Position numbers and translations under genes: made by a program
Part shown: piece by piece, positions 42,695 to 50,367 of the stretch
How positions within the stretch are numbered: the stretch's first letter is position 1
Layout: each line of letters opens with the position of its first letter
Source: Streptosporangium carneum
Lineage (GTDB): Bacteria; Actinomycetota; Actinomycetes; Streptosporangiales; Streptosporangiaceae
Assembly (NCBI RefSeq): GCF_027922005.1
Contig: NZ_BSEV01000019.1
Location: 62,001 to 126,000 of the forward strand
DNA length: 64,000 bases
Reading direction: 5' to 3'
The notes under the pieces: model-generated
Told to the model about the DNA's origin: nothing
Databases searched by the model: none
Seen by the model: the letters and a program-made list of their open reading frames with translations, nothing else

Positions 42695-43660
42695 TCAGCC
42701 CGCACGCCCTGCGCGCCCCGCGCCGTCCACCGGCCAGAGCCTGTCCACCTCGGCGTTGAGCGTCGCGCCGATGAGCACGGCCAGTGCCGTGATGTAGAGC
42801 CACAGGAGCACCGCGATCGGGGCGGCGAGCGAGCCGTAGATGGAGACCGGGGAGAACCAGGCGGCGAGCACCGCGCGCAGCACGGCGGCGCAGGCGATCC
42901 AGATGATGAGCGCGAGCAGGGCGCCGGGCAGCTCCCGCCACCAGCGGGTCCGCACCGGAACGCTCACGTGGTAGAGCAGGGTGAGGAAGAACACCGAGCC
43001 GATGACGACCACCGGCCAGTAGAGGCTGTCGACCAGGCTCGCGTAGTCGGGGGGCAGGGCGCCGCGCAGCGCCACGGGCCCCAGGACGAGCACCGGCATG
43101 ACCAGCAGGCCGATCAGCAGGCCCGCGAGGTAGAGCCCGAAGGACATCAGGCGGGTGCGGATGATGCCGCGTTCCTCGCCGAGCCCGTAGGCCAGCGAGA
43201 TCAGGTCGACGTAGACGAACAACGCCCGCGACCCCGACCACAGGGCCAGCAGGAAGCCAAGGGAGATCAGGGACACCTGGTTCGCCGGATTCAGCACGTC
43301 GTCGATGAGCGGGGTGACCACGGTGTCGACGGCGTTGTCGGTGAACAGCAGGTGGGCCTGCTTCTCGATCCAGTCGCTGACGTTCCTGACCGTCTCGGGG
43401 CCGAACACCTGGGTGAGCTGGCCGAGCACCCCGATCAGGCCGAGCACGAACGGCGGCAGCGACAGCAGGGCGAAGAAGGCGGCCTCCCCGGCGAGCCCGG
43501 TGACGCGGTAGGTGATGCCGGCGTTGGTGGTCGCGCTCGCCAGGGCCCAGGTGTCCGTCCCCCGCACCCAGGACAGCCCCGCGCGCAGCCTCGTCCTGGC
43601 CACGCCCGAGGTGCGCCTTCTTGGCCCGCGCCTGCGTGCCCGGGCGTCGGTGGACGTCAT
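42695..43660 (-). CDS. YihY/BrkB-family integral membrane protein
   Basis: UPF0761-type membrane protein with six predicted helices. FFALLSLPPFVLGLIGVLG near residue 60, WSGSRALFVYVDLISLAYG near 145, YHVSVPVRTRWWRELPGALLA near 235, and IYGSLAAPIAVLLWLYITALAVLIGATLN near 280 are typical of the family. Often annotated as ribonuclease BN, but that is a historical error; transport or division-linked roles are proposed. 321 aa from the ATG. Its 3' end holds part of the glyA promoter. Confidence 0.9.
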   Translation of the reverse strand: MTSTDARARRRGPRRRTSGVARTRLRAGLSWVRGTDTWALASATTNAGITYRVTGLAGEAAFFALLSLPPFVLGLIGVLGQLTQVFGPETVRNVSDWIEKQAHLLFTDNAVDTVVTPLIDDVLNPANQVSLISLGFLLALWSGSRALFVYVDLISLAYGLGEERGIIRTRLMSFGLYLAGLLIGLLVMPVLVLGPVALRGALPPDYASLVDSLYWPVVVIGSVFFLTLLYHVSVPVRTRWWRELPGALLALIIWIACAAVLRAVLAAWFSPVSIYGSLAAPIAVLLWLYITALAVLIGATLNAEVDRLWPVDGAGRAGRAG

Positions 43661-43738
43661 GCCACCCAACGGTATGCCCAGCGCCCCTTGATCACGAGCC
43701 CGCGCCGCAACGATCGAATCTCGGGTCCGTAACCGCCG

Positions 43739-44137
43739 CTACCTGCGGTAGAAGGCCTCAGGGTCGTCCACGTCGACGATCCGGGCGCCCAGCGGCAGCA
43801 GGGAGACGGAAATCAGCTTGATGTTCGCGATGCCCAGCGGGATGCCGACGATCGACAGGAACAGCGGGATGGAGGTGAGCACGTGGCCGATGGCCAGCCA
43901 GATCCCCGCGACGACGCACCAGATGACGTTCCCGACCGTGGACAGACAGCCCGCGTCCGGGTCGCGCACCACGGTCCGCCCGAAGGGCCACAGCGCGTAC
44001 GCGGCGATCCGGAACGACGCGATCCCGAACGGGATCGTGATGATCAGAACGCAGCAGACGACGCCCGCGACGACGTAGCCGAGGGCCAGCCAGACTCCCG
44101 CGAACACCAGCCAGATGACGTTCAACAACGTGCGCAT
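43739..44137 (-). CDS. YccF-family inner membrane protein
   Basis: 132 residues with an internal repeat: LLNVIWLVFAGVWLALGYVV and VGNVIWCVVAGIWLAIGHVL each start a two-helix unit, and IPFGIASF/IPLGIANI end them. This duplicated layout is the YccF domain. Four membrane helices. Function unknown; fairly common in actinobacteria. Confidence 0.9.
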   Translation of the reverse strand: MRTLLNVIWLVFAGVWLALGYVVAGVVCCVLIITIPFGIASFRIAAYALWPFGRTVVRDPDAGCLSTVGNVIWCVVAGIWLAIGHVLTSIPLFLSIVGIPLGIANIKLISVSLLPLGARIVDVDDPEAFYRR

Positions 44138-44149
44138 GCTTCGAGCATG

Positions 44150-44983
44150 TCAGGAGGTGCGAAACCCGCTCCATCGGGTGGACCCCTGAGAAACCCCTGA
44201 CCCGAGCGGCTTTCTCCCCCTGCCGGGCGGCCCGGCGAACGCCTGCGCGACCCCCGCCCACGCCCGCGCGACCTCGCCTCGCACCTCGAGGAAGGTGTCG
44301 TCGAGGTGGCGGCGCTGGACCACGAGAAGGCAGAAGTCGAGCGCGGTCCCCCTGACCAGGTTCGCGGCGTCGACGGGGCCCGCCGTCCACGGCGACCCGT
44401 CCGGCAGGGTCAGCTCGACCCGTACCGGATCGGCGGGCGGCTCCATTCCCCGGATGGCGAAGCCGTACGGCATGGCGCGCACCCCGAGGGTCGCCACGTG
44501 CCTGAGCCTGGCGGTGGGGATGCGCACGACGCCGAGCGCGTCCGCCACGTCCTGCCCGTGGGCCCAGGTCTCCATCAGCCGCGCGGTGACGAAGGAGGCG
44601 GCCGACATGTCGGGGCCGTACCAGGGAAGCCTGGCCGAGGGGCCGAGTCCGGCGAAGGCCTCGAGGCTGCGGGCCCTGGCCGTGCGGAACCAGTCGTGGA
44701 GCAGGCGGGGGGAGAGGCCGCGCGAGGCGGCCGCGAGCTCGTCGACGGCGGACTCGCCCCTGCCGAGAAACTCGGAGCGGGTGGCGCGGAAGGCGTCGGG
44801 GTCGGTCACGGCGGCGGTCGCGGCGTCGTCGAACCAGGCGAGGTGGCTGATCTGGTCGCGCACCGCCCAGCCTTCCGCGGGGGTCGGCAGCTCCCAGTCC
44901 GCGGAGGCGAGCCCGCGGATCACGCCGTCCAGTTCCTCGGTCTCCGCGCGCAGATCCGCCAGCAGCTCGCCCATCAGGCCCAC
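44150..44983 (-). CDS. TIGR03084-family DinB-like/maleylpyruvate isomerase-domain protein
   Basis: Metal-binding four-helix-bundle (DinB/MDMPI) N-terminal domain: WAVRDQISHLAWFDD carries one His ligand and METWAHGQDVADALG carries others. C-terminal wing domain 180-260. The actinobacterial TIGR03084 family has no proven role; relatives are thiol-dependent (mycothiol) transferases. GTG start with GGAGG four bases upstream; 277 aa. Separate from YccF by 12 bp, so possibly co-transcribed. Confidence 0.85.
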   Translation of the reverse strand: MGLMGELLADLRAETEELDGVIRGLASADWELPTPAEGWAVRDQISHLAWFDDAATAAVTDPDAFRATRSEFLGRGESAVDELAAASRGLSPRLLHDWFRTARARSLEAFAGLGPSARLPWYGPDMSAASFVTARLMETWAHGQDVADALGVVRIPTARLRHVATLGVRAMPYGFAIRGMEPPADPVRVELTLPDGSPWTAGPVDAANLVRGTALDFCLLVVQRRHLDDTFLEVRGEVARAWAGVAQAFAGPPGRGRKPLGSGVSQGSTRWSGFRTS

Positions 44984-45070
44984 GGCGCCTCCTTGCTACG
45001 GCCCAGGCATCGTCACGGCTCAGGCAAGGGTAACCGAGCGATGTTCTACAAGGAACGGCACAATGGGAGG

Positions 45071-45205
45071 ATGATCTGCGACAGGTGCAAGGAACGCCGG
45101 CACGACGAGTGCCGAGGCGGCTCGTGGTGCGACTGCCAGCACCAGCCCGCCGAGAAGGCGGGCGAGCACAGGGAGTCCGCGCTTGACTGGCCGCGCCAAG
45201 GTTGA
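45071..45205 (+). CDS. small Cys-rich (zinc-finger-like) protein
   Basis: 44 residues beginning MICDRCKERRHDECRGGSWC and continuing DCQHQP, with five Cys and four His in a tight N-terminal cluster fit for one or two zinc ions. ATG is directly preceded by GGGAGG; an alternative ATG ten codons upstream would add a charged segment. It lies 68 bp before the sulfur leader peptide on the same strand. Small Cys/His proteins of this look recur in actinobacteria, but I know no function. Confidence 0.55.
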   Translation: MICDRCKERRHDECRGGSWCDCQHQPAEKAGEHRESALDWPRQG

Positions 45206-45237
45206 CCCCGGAGAAAGTCCAGATTGTGGACCTCACA

Positions 45238-45266
45238 TTGGACATCTCGGGTCGCCAAGGTATCGT
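45238..45266 (+). promoter_or_regulatory. promoter of the sulfur assimilation operon
   Basis: TTGGAC (45238-45243), 17-bp spacer, TATCGT (45261-45266). Predicted start is at or next to the ATG at 45274, i.e. a leaderless mRNA for the leader peptide. Confidence 0.7.
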
Positions 45267-45273
45267 CGTGGAC

Positions 45274-45357
45274 ATGCCAGCGGACCCATTGCTCGTCGTG
45301 CGACGCCACGTCGACCTTCTTCGTGTCCGCAGTGCCATCTGTCGTGACGTCCGTTGA
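45274..45357 (+). CDS. 27-residue sulfur-operon leader peptide
   Basis: Short ORF containing LLVVRRHVDLLRVRSAICRD, the hallmark sequence of the putative leader peptides that precede cysteine, sulfate and sulfite genes in actinobacteria, with the single Cys near the end. It starts at the first transcribed ATG (leaderless) and stops 148 bp before the sulfite reductase start. Translation stalling at the Cys codon is a plausible sensor for cysteine supply; this is inference from position and from related leaders. Confidence 0.8.
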   Translation: MPADPLLVVRRHVDLLRVRSAICRDVR

Positions 45358-45505
45358 CCGTCGCCCTCCGCTGATTTCACCCAGCTCGGGCGCGTGACAG
45401 GCGTCCTCCTCCGTGAGTAACCCACCCCCGCACTCAACGACGAGGCGGCAGGTAGTGCCTGTGCGTGTCCGGAAATCACTCCACCGATTCACAAAGGACG
45501 CGCAC

Positions 45506-47188
45506 ATGACGACCCCGGCCAGGCCGGCTAACCGCCACCACAAGCGCCCGCGAGGCGAAGGTCAGTGGGCTCTCGGTTACCGCGAACCGCTGAACAAGAA
45601 CGAGGAGAACAAGAAGAACGACGACGGGCTCAACGTCCGTCAGCGCATCATCGACATCTACTCGAAGAACGGCTTCGACTCCATCGACCCCGCCGACCTG
45701 CGGGGCCGGATGCGCTGGTACGGGCTCTACACCCAGCGCAAGCCCGGGATCGACGGCGGCAAGACCGCGATCCTGGAGCCGGAGGAGCTCGACGACCGCT
45801 ACTTCATGCTCCGGGTCAGGATCGACGGCGGCAGGCTCAACCTGGAGCAGCTGCGCGCCATCGCCGACATCTCCAACCTCTACGGCCGCGGCACCGCCGA
45901 CGTCACCGACCGGCAGAACATCCAGCTCCACTGGATCGAGATCGAGTCCGTCCCCGACATCTGGAAGCGGCTCGAGGCGGTCGGCCTGTCCACCACGGAG
46001 GCCTGCGGCGACACCCCGCGCGTCATCATGGGCTGTCCGCTGGCCGGGATCGACACCGAAGAGGTGCTCGACGGCACCGAGCAGATCCAGGAGATCTACG
46101 ACACCTACATCGGCGACCCGGCGTTCTCCAACCTGCCCCGCAAGTTCAAGACCGCGGTCAGCGGCTGCCCGGCGCACTGCACGGTGCACGAGATCAACGA
46201 CATCGCCTTCGTCGGCGTGGTCAACGAGCAGGGCGAGAAGGGCTACGACCTGTGGGTCGGCGGCGGCCTTTCCACCAACCCGATGCTGGCCAAGCGCCTG
46301 GGCGTCTTCGTCTCCCCCGAGCGGGTCAGCGAGGTCTGGGGCGGTGTCATCGGCATCTTCCGCGACTACGGCTACCGCCGCCTGCGGCACAGGGCCCGGA
46401 TCAAGTTCCTGGTCAACGACTGGGGGGTCGAGAAGTTCAGGGAGATCCTGGAGACCGAGTACCTCGGGCAGGCCCTGCCCGACGGCCCCGCGCCCGAGCA
46501 GCCGCGCGGCGGCCGCAGGGACCACGTGGGCGTCTTCCAGCAGAAGGACGGCAACTTCTACGTCGGCTTCGCCCCCAGGGTCGGCCGTCTCGACGGCGAC
46601 AAGCTGCACCTGATCGCCGACATCGCCGAGCGGCACGGCTCCGGCCGGGTGCACACCACGGTCGAGCAGAAGATGGTCATCCTCGACGTGGCCCCCGACA
46701 AGGTGGACGGCGTCGTGGCCGAGCTGGAGGCGAACGACCTGCGGGTCAACCCCTCCACCTTCCGCCGCCAGACCATGGCGTGCACCGGCATCGAGTTCTG
46801 CAAGCTGGCGATCGTCGAGACGAAGGCGACGGCGTCCGACCTGATCGACGAGCTGGAGCGCCGTCTGCCGGACTTCAGGGAGCCGCTGACCATCAACGTC
46901 AACGGCTGCCCGAACTCCTGTGCGCGCATCCAGGTCGCCGACATCGGTCTCAAGGGCCAGCTCGTCGTCAACGACGCGGGTGAGCAGGTCGAGGGCTTCC
47001 AGATCCACCTGGGCGGCTCGCTGGGCGTCAACGCGGGCTTCGGCCGCAAGGTCCGCGGCCTGAAGGCCACCGCGGAGGAGCTTCCCGACTACGTGGAGCG
47101 CGTCGTGCGCAACTTCGAGAAGCAGCGCGACGGGAGCGAGACCTTCTCCGAGTGGGTCCAGCGCGCCGAGGATGCGGACCTCAAGTGA
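45506..47188 (+). CDS. sir: ferredoxin-dependent sulfite (nitrite/sulfite) reductase
   Basis: Assimilatory six-electron reductase carrying siroheme and [4Fe-4S]. The shared cluster ligands are C426-x5-C432 (CTGIEFC) and C468-x3-C472 (CPNSC). Two ferredoxin-like half-domains and two NiR/SiR repeats are present; TADVTDRQNIQLHWI lies in the first repeat. Sulfite rather than nitrite is favoured by the operon: cysH, a siroheme chelatase and a sulfur leader. ATG follows AAAGGA; 560 aa, full length. Confidence 0.93.
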   Translation: MTTPARPANRHHKRPRGEGQWALGYREPLNKNEENKKNDDGLNVRQRIIDIYSKNGFDSIDPADLRGRMRWYGLYTQRKPGIDGGKTAILEPEELDDRYFMLRVRIDGGRLNLEQLRAIADISNLYGRGTADVTDRQNIQLHWIEIESVPDIWKRLEAVGLSTTEACGDTPRVIMGCPLAGIDTEEVLDGTEQIQEIYDTYIGDPAFSNLPRKFKTAVSGCPAHCTVHEINDIAFVGVVNEQGEKGYDLWVGGGLSTNPMLAKRLGVFVSPERVSEVWGGVIGIFRDYGYRRLRHRARIKFLVNDWGVEKFREILETEYLGQALPDGPAPEQPRGGRRDHVGVFQQKDGNFYVGFAPRVGRLDGDKLHLIADIAERHGSGRVHTTVEQKMVILDVAPDKVDGVVAELEANDLRVNPSTFRRQTMACTGIEFCKLAIVETKATASDLIDELERRLPDFREPLTINVNGCPNSCARIQVADIGLKGQLVVNDAGEQVEGFQIHLGGSLGVNAGFGRKVRGLKATAEELPDYVERVVRNFEKQRDGSETFSEWVQRAEDADLK

Positions 47189-47243
47189 TCGGGGCGACCA
47201 CCGGACAGGCCCGCCGTCCCTCCGGCGACGGCGGGAGAGGCCG

Positions 47244-47390
47244 ATGAGCGAGCGAGCGGTTCCCTTCCACTGCCCCTACTGCGGCGAAGAGGACCTCGAA
47301 CCCTACGAGGGCGACGGCGGCTGGTACTGCCGCTCGTGCGCCCGCGCCTTCAAGCTGAAGTTTCTCGGCATCGGGGTGCGGTCGTCATGA
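47244..47390 (+). CDS. small zinc-ribbon protein of the sulfur operon
   Basis: 48 residues: PFHCPYCGEEDLEPYEGDGG, then WYCRSCARAFKLKFLG, two CxxC knuckles forming a zinc ribbon. Often found between sir and cysH in actinobacteria and annotated vaguely. SD GGGAGAGG. Its stop overlaps the start of the next short frame (ATGA). A role as an accessory or redox partner is possible but unproven. Confidence 0.8.
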   Translation: MSERAVPFHCPYCGEEDLEPYEGDGGWYCRSCARAFKLKFLGIGVRSS

Positions 47391-47485
47391 CGCGAAACGC
47401 ACCTGACGGAGTGAGCGAAGTGGCCCGCGAGGCACGGACGGCCCACGAAGCACGAACGACCCGCGCGGCGAATGAGGAGTGGTGA
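47387..47485 (+). CDS. possible 32-residue coupled ORF between the zinc ribbon and cysH
   Basis: Starts with ATG overlapping the previous stop (ATGA) and ends 7 bp before the chosen cysH ATG. Composition is Arg/Ala/Glu/Thr rich (EVAREARTAHEARTTRAANE), so probably helical. May only serve to carry ribosomes into cysH. No homologue known to me. Confidence 0.3.
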   Translation: MTRNAPDGVSEVAREARTAHEARTTRAANEEW

Positions 47486-47492
47486 GCGAGCG

Positions 47493-48221
47493 ATGACACT
47501 GGTGGACATCGAAGTCGGATTAAAGCAGCAGCGTGGCGCCCTGGACATGCAGGACATCGTCGAGTCGGCGGGGCGCTTCCTAGAGGACGCCTCCGCGCTC
47601 GAGATCATCCGCTGGGCGGCGGCCACCTTCGGCGACCGGCTCTGCCTGACCGCCTCGATGAGCGACGCCCTGCTGATCGACCTGGTGAGCCGGGTCAAGC
47701 CCGGTGTCGACGTGCTTTTCATCGACACCGGCTACCACTTCGCCGAGACGATCGGCACCCGTGACGCGGTGCGGCAGGTCTACGACGTGAACGTGATCGA
47801 CGTCAAGCCGTCCAGGACGGTGGCCGAGCAGGAGCGCGACCTCGGTCCGCGTCTTTTCGGGCGCAACCCCGACCTGTGCTGCTACCTGCGCAAGGTCGAG
47901 CCGCTCAACCGCGCGCTCGAGCCGTACCTCGCCTGGGTCTCCGGCATCCGCAGGGACGAGGCCGTGACCCGCGCCGGGGTCAAGGTCGTCGAGTGGGACG
48001 CCAAGCGCCAGATGGTCAAGATCAACCCGATCGCCCGCTGGACGCAGGAGGACGTCGACAACTACATGGCCGACAACGGCGTGCTGATCAACCCGCTGCA
48101 CTACGACAACTACCCCTCGATCGGCTGCGCCCCCTGCACCCGGCAGGTCGCCCCCGGCGAGGACCCGCGCAGCGGCCGCTGGGCGGGCATGGGCAAGACG
48201 GAATGCGGGTTGCATCTATGA
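47493..48221 (+). CDS. cysH: assimilatory adenylylsulfate (APS/PAPS) reductase
   Basis: Reduces activated sulfate to sulfite using thioredoxin. PP-loop-like site CLTASMSDALLIDL near residue 51 and FIDTGYHFAET. Four Cys of the [4Fe-4S] APS-reductase type are present: CC in DLCCYLRK (near 129) and CAPC in SIGCAPCTRQVAPGEDPRSG (near 212), and the catalytic C-terminal Cys in KTECGLHL. The cluster indicates APS rather than PAPS as substrate. Start taken at ATG 47493 (242 aa); an ATG seven codons earlier is possible. Ends in an ATGA overlap with the chelatase. Confidence 0.93.
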   Translation: MTLVDIEVGLKQQRGALDMQDIVESAGRFLEDASALEIIRWAAATFGDRLCLTASMSDALLIDLVSRVKPGVDVLFIDTGYHFAETIGTRDAVRQVYDVNVIDVKPSRTVAEQERDLGPRLFGRNPDLCCYLRKVEPLNRALEPYLAWVSGIRRDEAVTRAGVKVVEWDAKRQMVKINPIARWTQEDVDNYMADNGVLINPLHYDNYPSIGCAPCTRQVAPGEDPRSGRWAGMGKTECGLHL

Positions 48222-48979
48222 CGTGGCGCCCGCGTGGCACGACGTCCGCGCCGCCGCTGATCGCGGTGGCGCACGGGTCCCGCGACCCGCGCGCCGCCGC
48301 GACGGTGGAGGACCTGCTCGACGTCGTACGGCGGGCGCGTCCTGAGATCCCGGTGCGCACCGCCTATCTCGACCACGCCCCTCCGACGCTCGCCATGGCG
48401 CTGTCGGGGCTGACCGAGGCGGCGGTGCTGCCGCTGCTGCTGACCGAGGCCTACCACAGCCGGGTGGACATCCCCGGCGCGCTCGCGGAGGCGGCGGCCC
48501 GCACGCCGCTGCTGCGGGTGCACAGGGGCGCGACGCTGGGCCCGCACCCGCTGCTGGTCACCGCCCTCGAGCGGCGGCTGACCGAGGCGGGGGTCGAGCC
48601 CGGCGATCCGGACACCGCGGTGGTGCTGGTCTCTGCGGGGTCGAGCGACCGGCGGGCCAACGCGACGGTCGCCGGGGTCGCGGGAGAGTGGGCCAGACGG
48701 AGCGGCTGGTGGTCGGTGACCGCCGCGTACGCCTCCGCCGCCGAGCCGACCCCCGAGCGGGAGGTCAGGCGGCTCCTTGCGGCCGGGGCCCCACGCGTGG
48801 TCGTCGCCCCCTACCTGCTGGCCCCGGGTCACTTCGCCGACAAGATCCGTCGTGACACCCTGGCCGCGGGCGCCGAGGTCGTCGCGGGCGTTCTCGGCGC
48901 CGCCCCCGAGCTGGCGGCCGTGTTAATCGAACGTTACGAGCAGGCCCTGCTCGGGACGGAACGGTCAGCCACCGCCTGA
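48218..48979 (+). CDS. sirohydrochlorin chelatase (CbiX/SirB-like)
   Basis: Inserts Fe2+ into sirohydrochlorin to make siroheme for the sulfite reductase encoded upstream. Two CbiX half-domains: LIAVAHGSRDPRAAATVEDL near residue 15 holds the first metal His; VVVAPYLLAPGHFADKIRRD near 200 holds the second conserved His. ATG overlaps the cysH stop codon. 253 aa. Last gene of the operon; sulfate adenylyltransferase genes (cysDN) do not follow. Its 3' end overlaps the convergent gene by 15 bp. Confidence 0.9.
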   Translation: MTWRPRGTTSAPPLIAVAHGSRDPRAAATVEDLLDVVRRARPEIPVRTAYLDHAPPTLAMALSGLTEAAVLPLLLTEAYHSRVDIPGALAEAAARTPLLRVHRGATLGPHPLLVTALERRLTEAGVEPGDPDTAVVLVSAGSSDRRANATVAGVAGEWARRSGWWSVTAAYASAAEPTPEREVRRLLAAGAPRVVVAPYLLAPGHFADKIRRDTLAAGAEVVAGVLGAAPELAAVLIERYEQALLGTERSATA

Positions 48980-49717
48980 CGCCGCGGCGTCGGGGGAGGC
49001 GGTGACGCCCTGGGGCCTCGGGGGGACGGGCTCGTCCGCGAAGCGGCAGCGGGGGCCGCTGTCGCACGACTCGATCCACACGTCGTCGACCCTGACACGC
49101 ATGTCGGCCCGGCCGTCACCCGCGAGCTCCAGCAGCCGCCGCCTGTCCCCGTCGGTGACGGCCGGTCTTCCCAGCTTCCTGATGGTGCCGGGAGGAAGCG
49201 CGGCCACCTCCAGCCGTCTCGTGCCCGACGTCACCGTCACGGCGATCCCGAAGACGGGCCCGCCTGCCGCGGGCAGCCTCTCGTTGCACAGCAGGGCGTT
49301 GCGGTAGACGCCGTCCAGCCAGTAGAGCATCTCCGCGCCGCGCGGGCAGTAGACCATTCCCAGCAGATCTCCCGCGCCCCTGCTCTTCGGGATGCCGAAG
49401 GCCACGCGCCTGCCCATCGCGGAGAAGGCCTCGTCCACGACGACCTTGGACATCTCGCGGGCGCCGTACCTGGGCGAGGGCTGGGCCATGACTCCGTTCC
49501 AGACGTCGTCGGGGGCCGAAACGGTTCCGGCGCCGGGCAGGGTCAGCGCCGCCGCGGCGGCGAGCCCGGCCAGGGCCGTCCCGCCCAGCAGGCGCAGGCG
49601 ACGGCGTCTGATCGCGCCGATCCTGCGGTCCACCCCGGCGACGGTCACCCCGCCCGCGGGCGGGGTCTCGGCGTCCTCGTGGAAGAGGTCGCGCAGGTCG
49701 GATTCGGTGATCGTCAT
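48965..49717 (-). CDS. membrane-anchored putative sigma-factor partner protein
   Basis: 250 residues, type II topology: cytosolic N-terminus of about 40 residues (DLRDLFHEDAETPPAGG, then VDRRIGAIRRRR), one membrane helix (LLGGTALAGLAAAAALTLPG) and an extracytoplasmic domain with four Cys likely paired. It begins one base after the sigma factor stop, so translation is coupled. No HxxxCxxC zinc anti-sigma motif. Anti-sigma or sensor role is inferred only from position. Confidence 0.75.
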   Translation of the reverse strand: MTITESDLRDLFHEDAETPPAGGVTVAGVDRRIGAIRRRRLRLLGGTALAGLAAAAALTLPGAGTVSAPDDVWNGVMAQPSPRYGAREMSKVVVDEAFSAMGRRVAFGIPKSRGAGDLLGMVYCPRGAEMLYWLDGVYRNALLCNERLPAAGGPVFGIAVTVTSGTRRLEVAALPPGTIRKLGRPAVTDGDRRRLLELAGDGRADMRVRVDDVWIESCDSGPRCRFADEPVPPRPQGVTASPDAAASGGG

Positions 49718-49718
49718 G

Positions 49719-50216
49719 TCAGCTCCCCGGGGTGGTCGCGGCCCTGGCCGCGGGATCGACGCGCAACTTGGCCAGGCCCCTGGCGGCCTGACTGCGCACG
49801 GTGGCCTCCGAACATCCGAGGACCCTGGCGATCTCCCTGTCCGGCAGGTCGGCGTAGTAGCGCAGGACCAGCACGGCCCGCTGCCTGGCGGGCAGGGCCG
49901 TCAGCGCCGCGCGGACCGTCTCGCGGACGCCGAACTCGCCGGCCGGATCCGCGGTGGCCCGCTCGGGCAGGACCTCGGTCGGCACCTCCCCCCGCCATCT
50001 CCTGCGCCACCAGCTGGCATGGGTGTTGGCCAGGATCCGGTAGACGTAGGGGTCGGGGTCGTCCCCCACTCTGCGCCAGGCGAACCACGCCTTGGCTAAC
50101 GCCGTCTGCAGCAGGTCCTCCGCCAGCCCCCAGTCGCGGCAGAGCAGGTAGGCGGTACGCAGCAGACGGGCCGAACGCTGCTCGACGTAGCGCTCGAAGT
50201 CGGCCCGGTCTCGCAT
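49719..50216 (-). CDS. ECF (SigE-subfamily, short) RNA polymerase sigma factor
   Basis: 165 aa. Region 2 FERYVEQRSARLLRTAYLLC and AEDLLQTALAKAWFAW, region 4 ALPARQRAVLVLRYYADLPD with REIARVLGCSEATVRSQAARGL, typical of the SigE-family ECF factors abundant in actinomycetes. ATG is preceded by GAGGAC and, just upstream, a 23-bp perfect palindrome that may be its operator. Coupled to the membrane protein downstream. Confidence 0.93.
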   Translation of the reverse strand: MRDRADFERYVEQRSARLLRTAYLLCRDWGLAEDLLQTALAKAWFAWRRVGDDPDPYVYRILANTHASWWRRRWRGEVPTEVLPERATADPAGEFGVRETVRAALTALPARQRAVLVLRYYADLPDREIARVLGCSEATVRSQAARGLAKLRVDPAARAATTPGS

Positions 50217-50229
50217 CCGAAGTCCTCAC

Positions 50230-50252
50230 TGGTCGGTGATGTTCACCGACCA
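50230..50252. promoter_or_regulatory. 23-bp palindrome in the sigma-factor leader
   Basis: TGGTCGGTGA-TGT-TCACCGACCA, 10-bp perfect arms, 14-36 bp upstream of the sigma ATG. Likely operator around the transcription start, or a leader hairpin next to the Shine-Dalgarno. Confidence 0.65.
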
Positions 50253-50292
50253 CTACCGTTCGGACCTCACGGGACGTTGCACGACCGCGGAA

Positions 50293-50323
50293 ACATCGCC
50301 GGAGACGTCGTCTCCGGCGATGT
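50293..50323. terminator. terminator of the DUF1707 gene
   Basis: 13-bp perfect stem ACATCGCCGGAGA/TCTCCGGCGATGT, 5-base loop, followed by TTTCC on the minus strand; 45 bp after the DUF1707 stop. Confidence 0.8.
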
Positions 50324-50367
50324 CGGGAAAGCCCGCCCCTCTGAGGCGGCGACCGGCCGGTGCGGCC

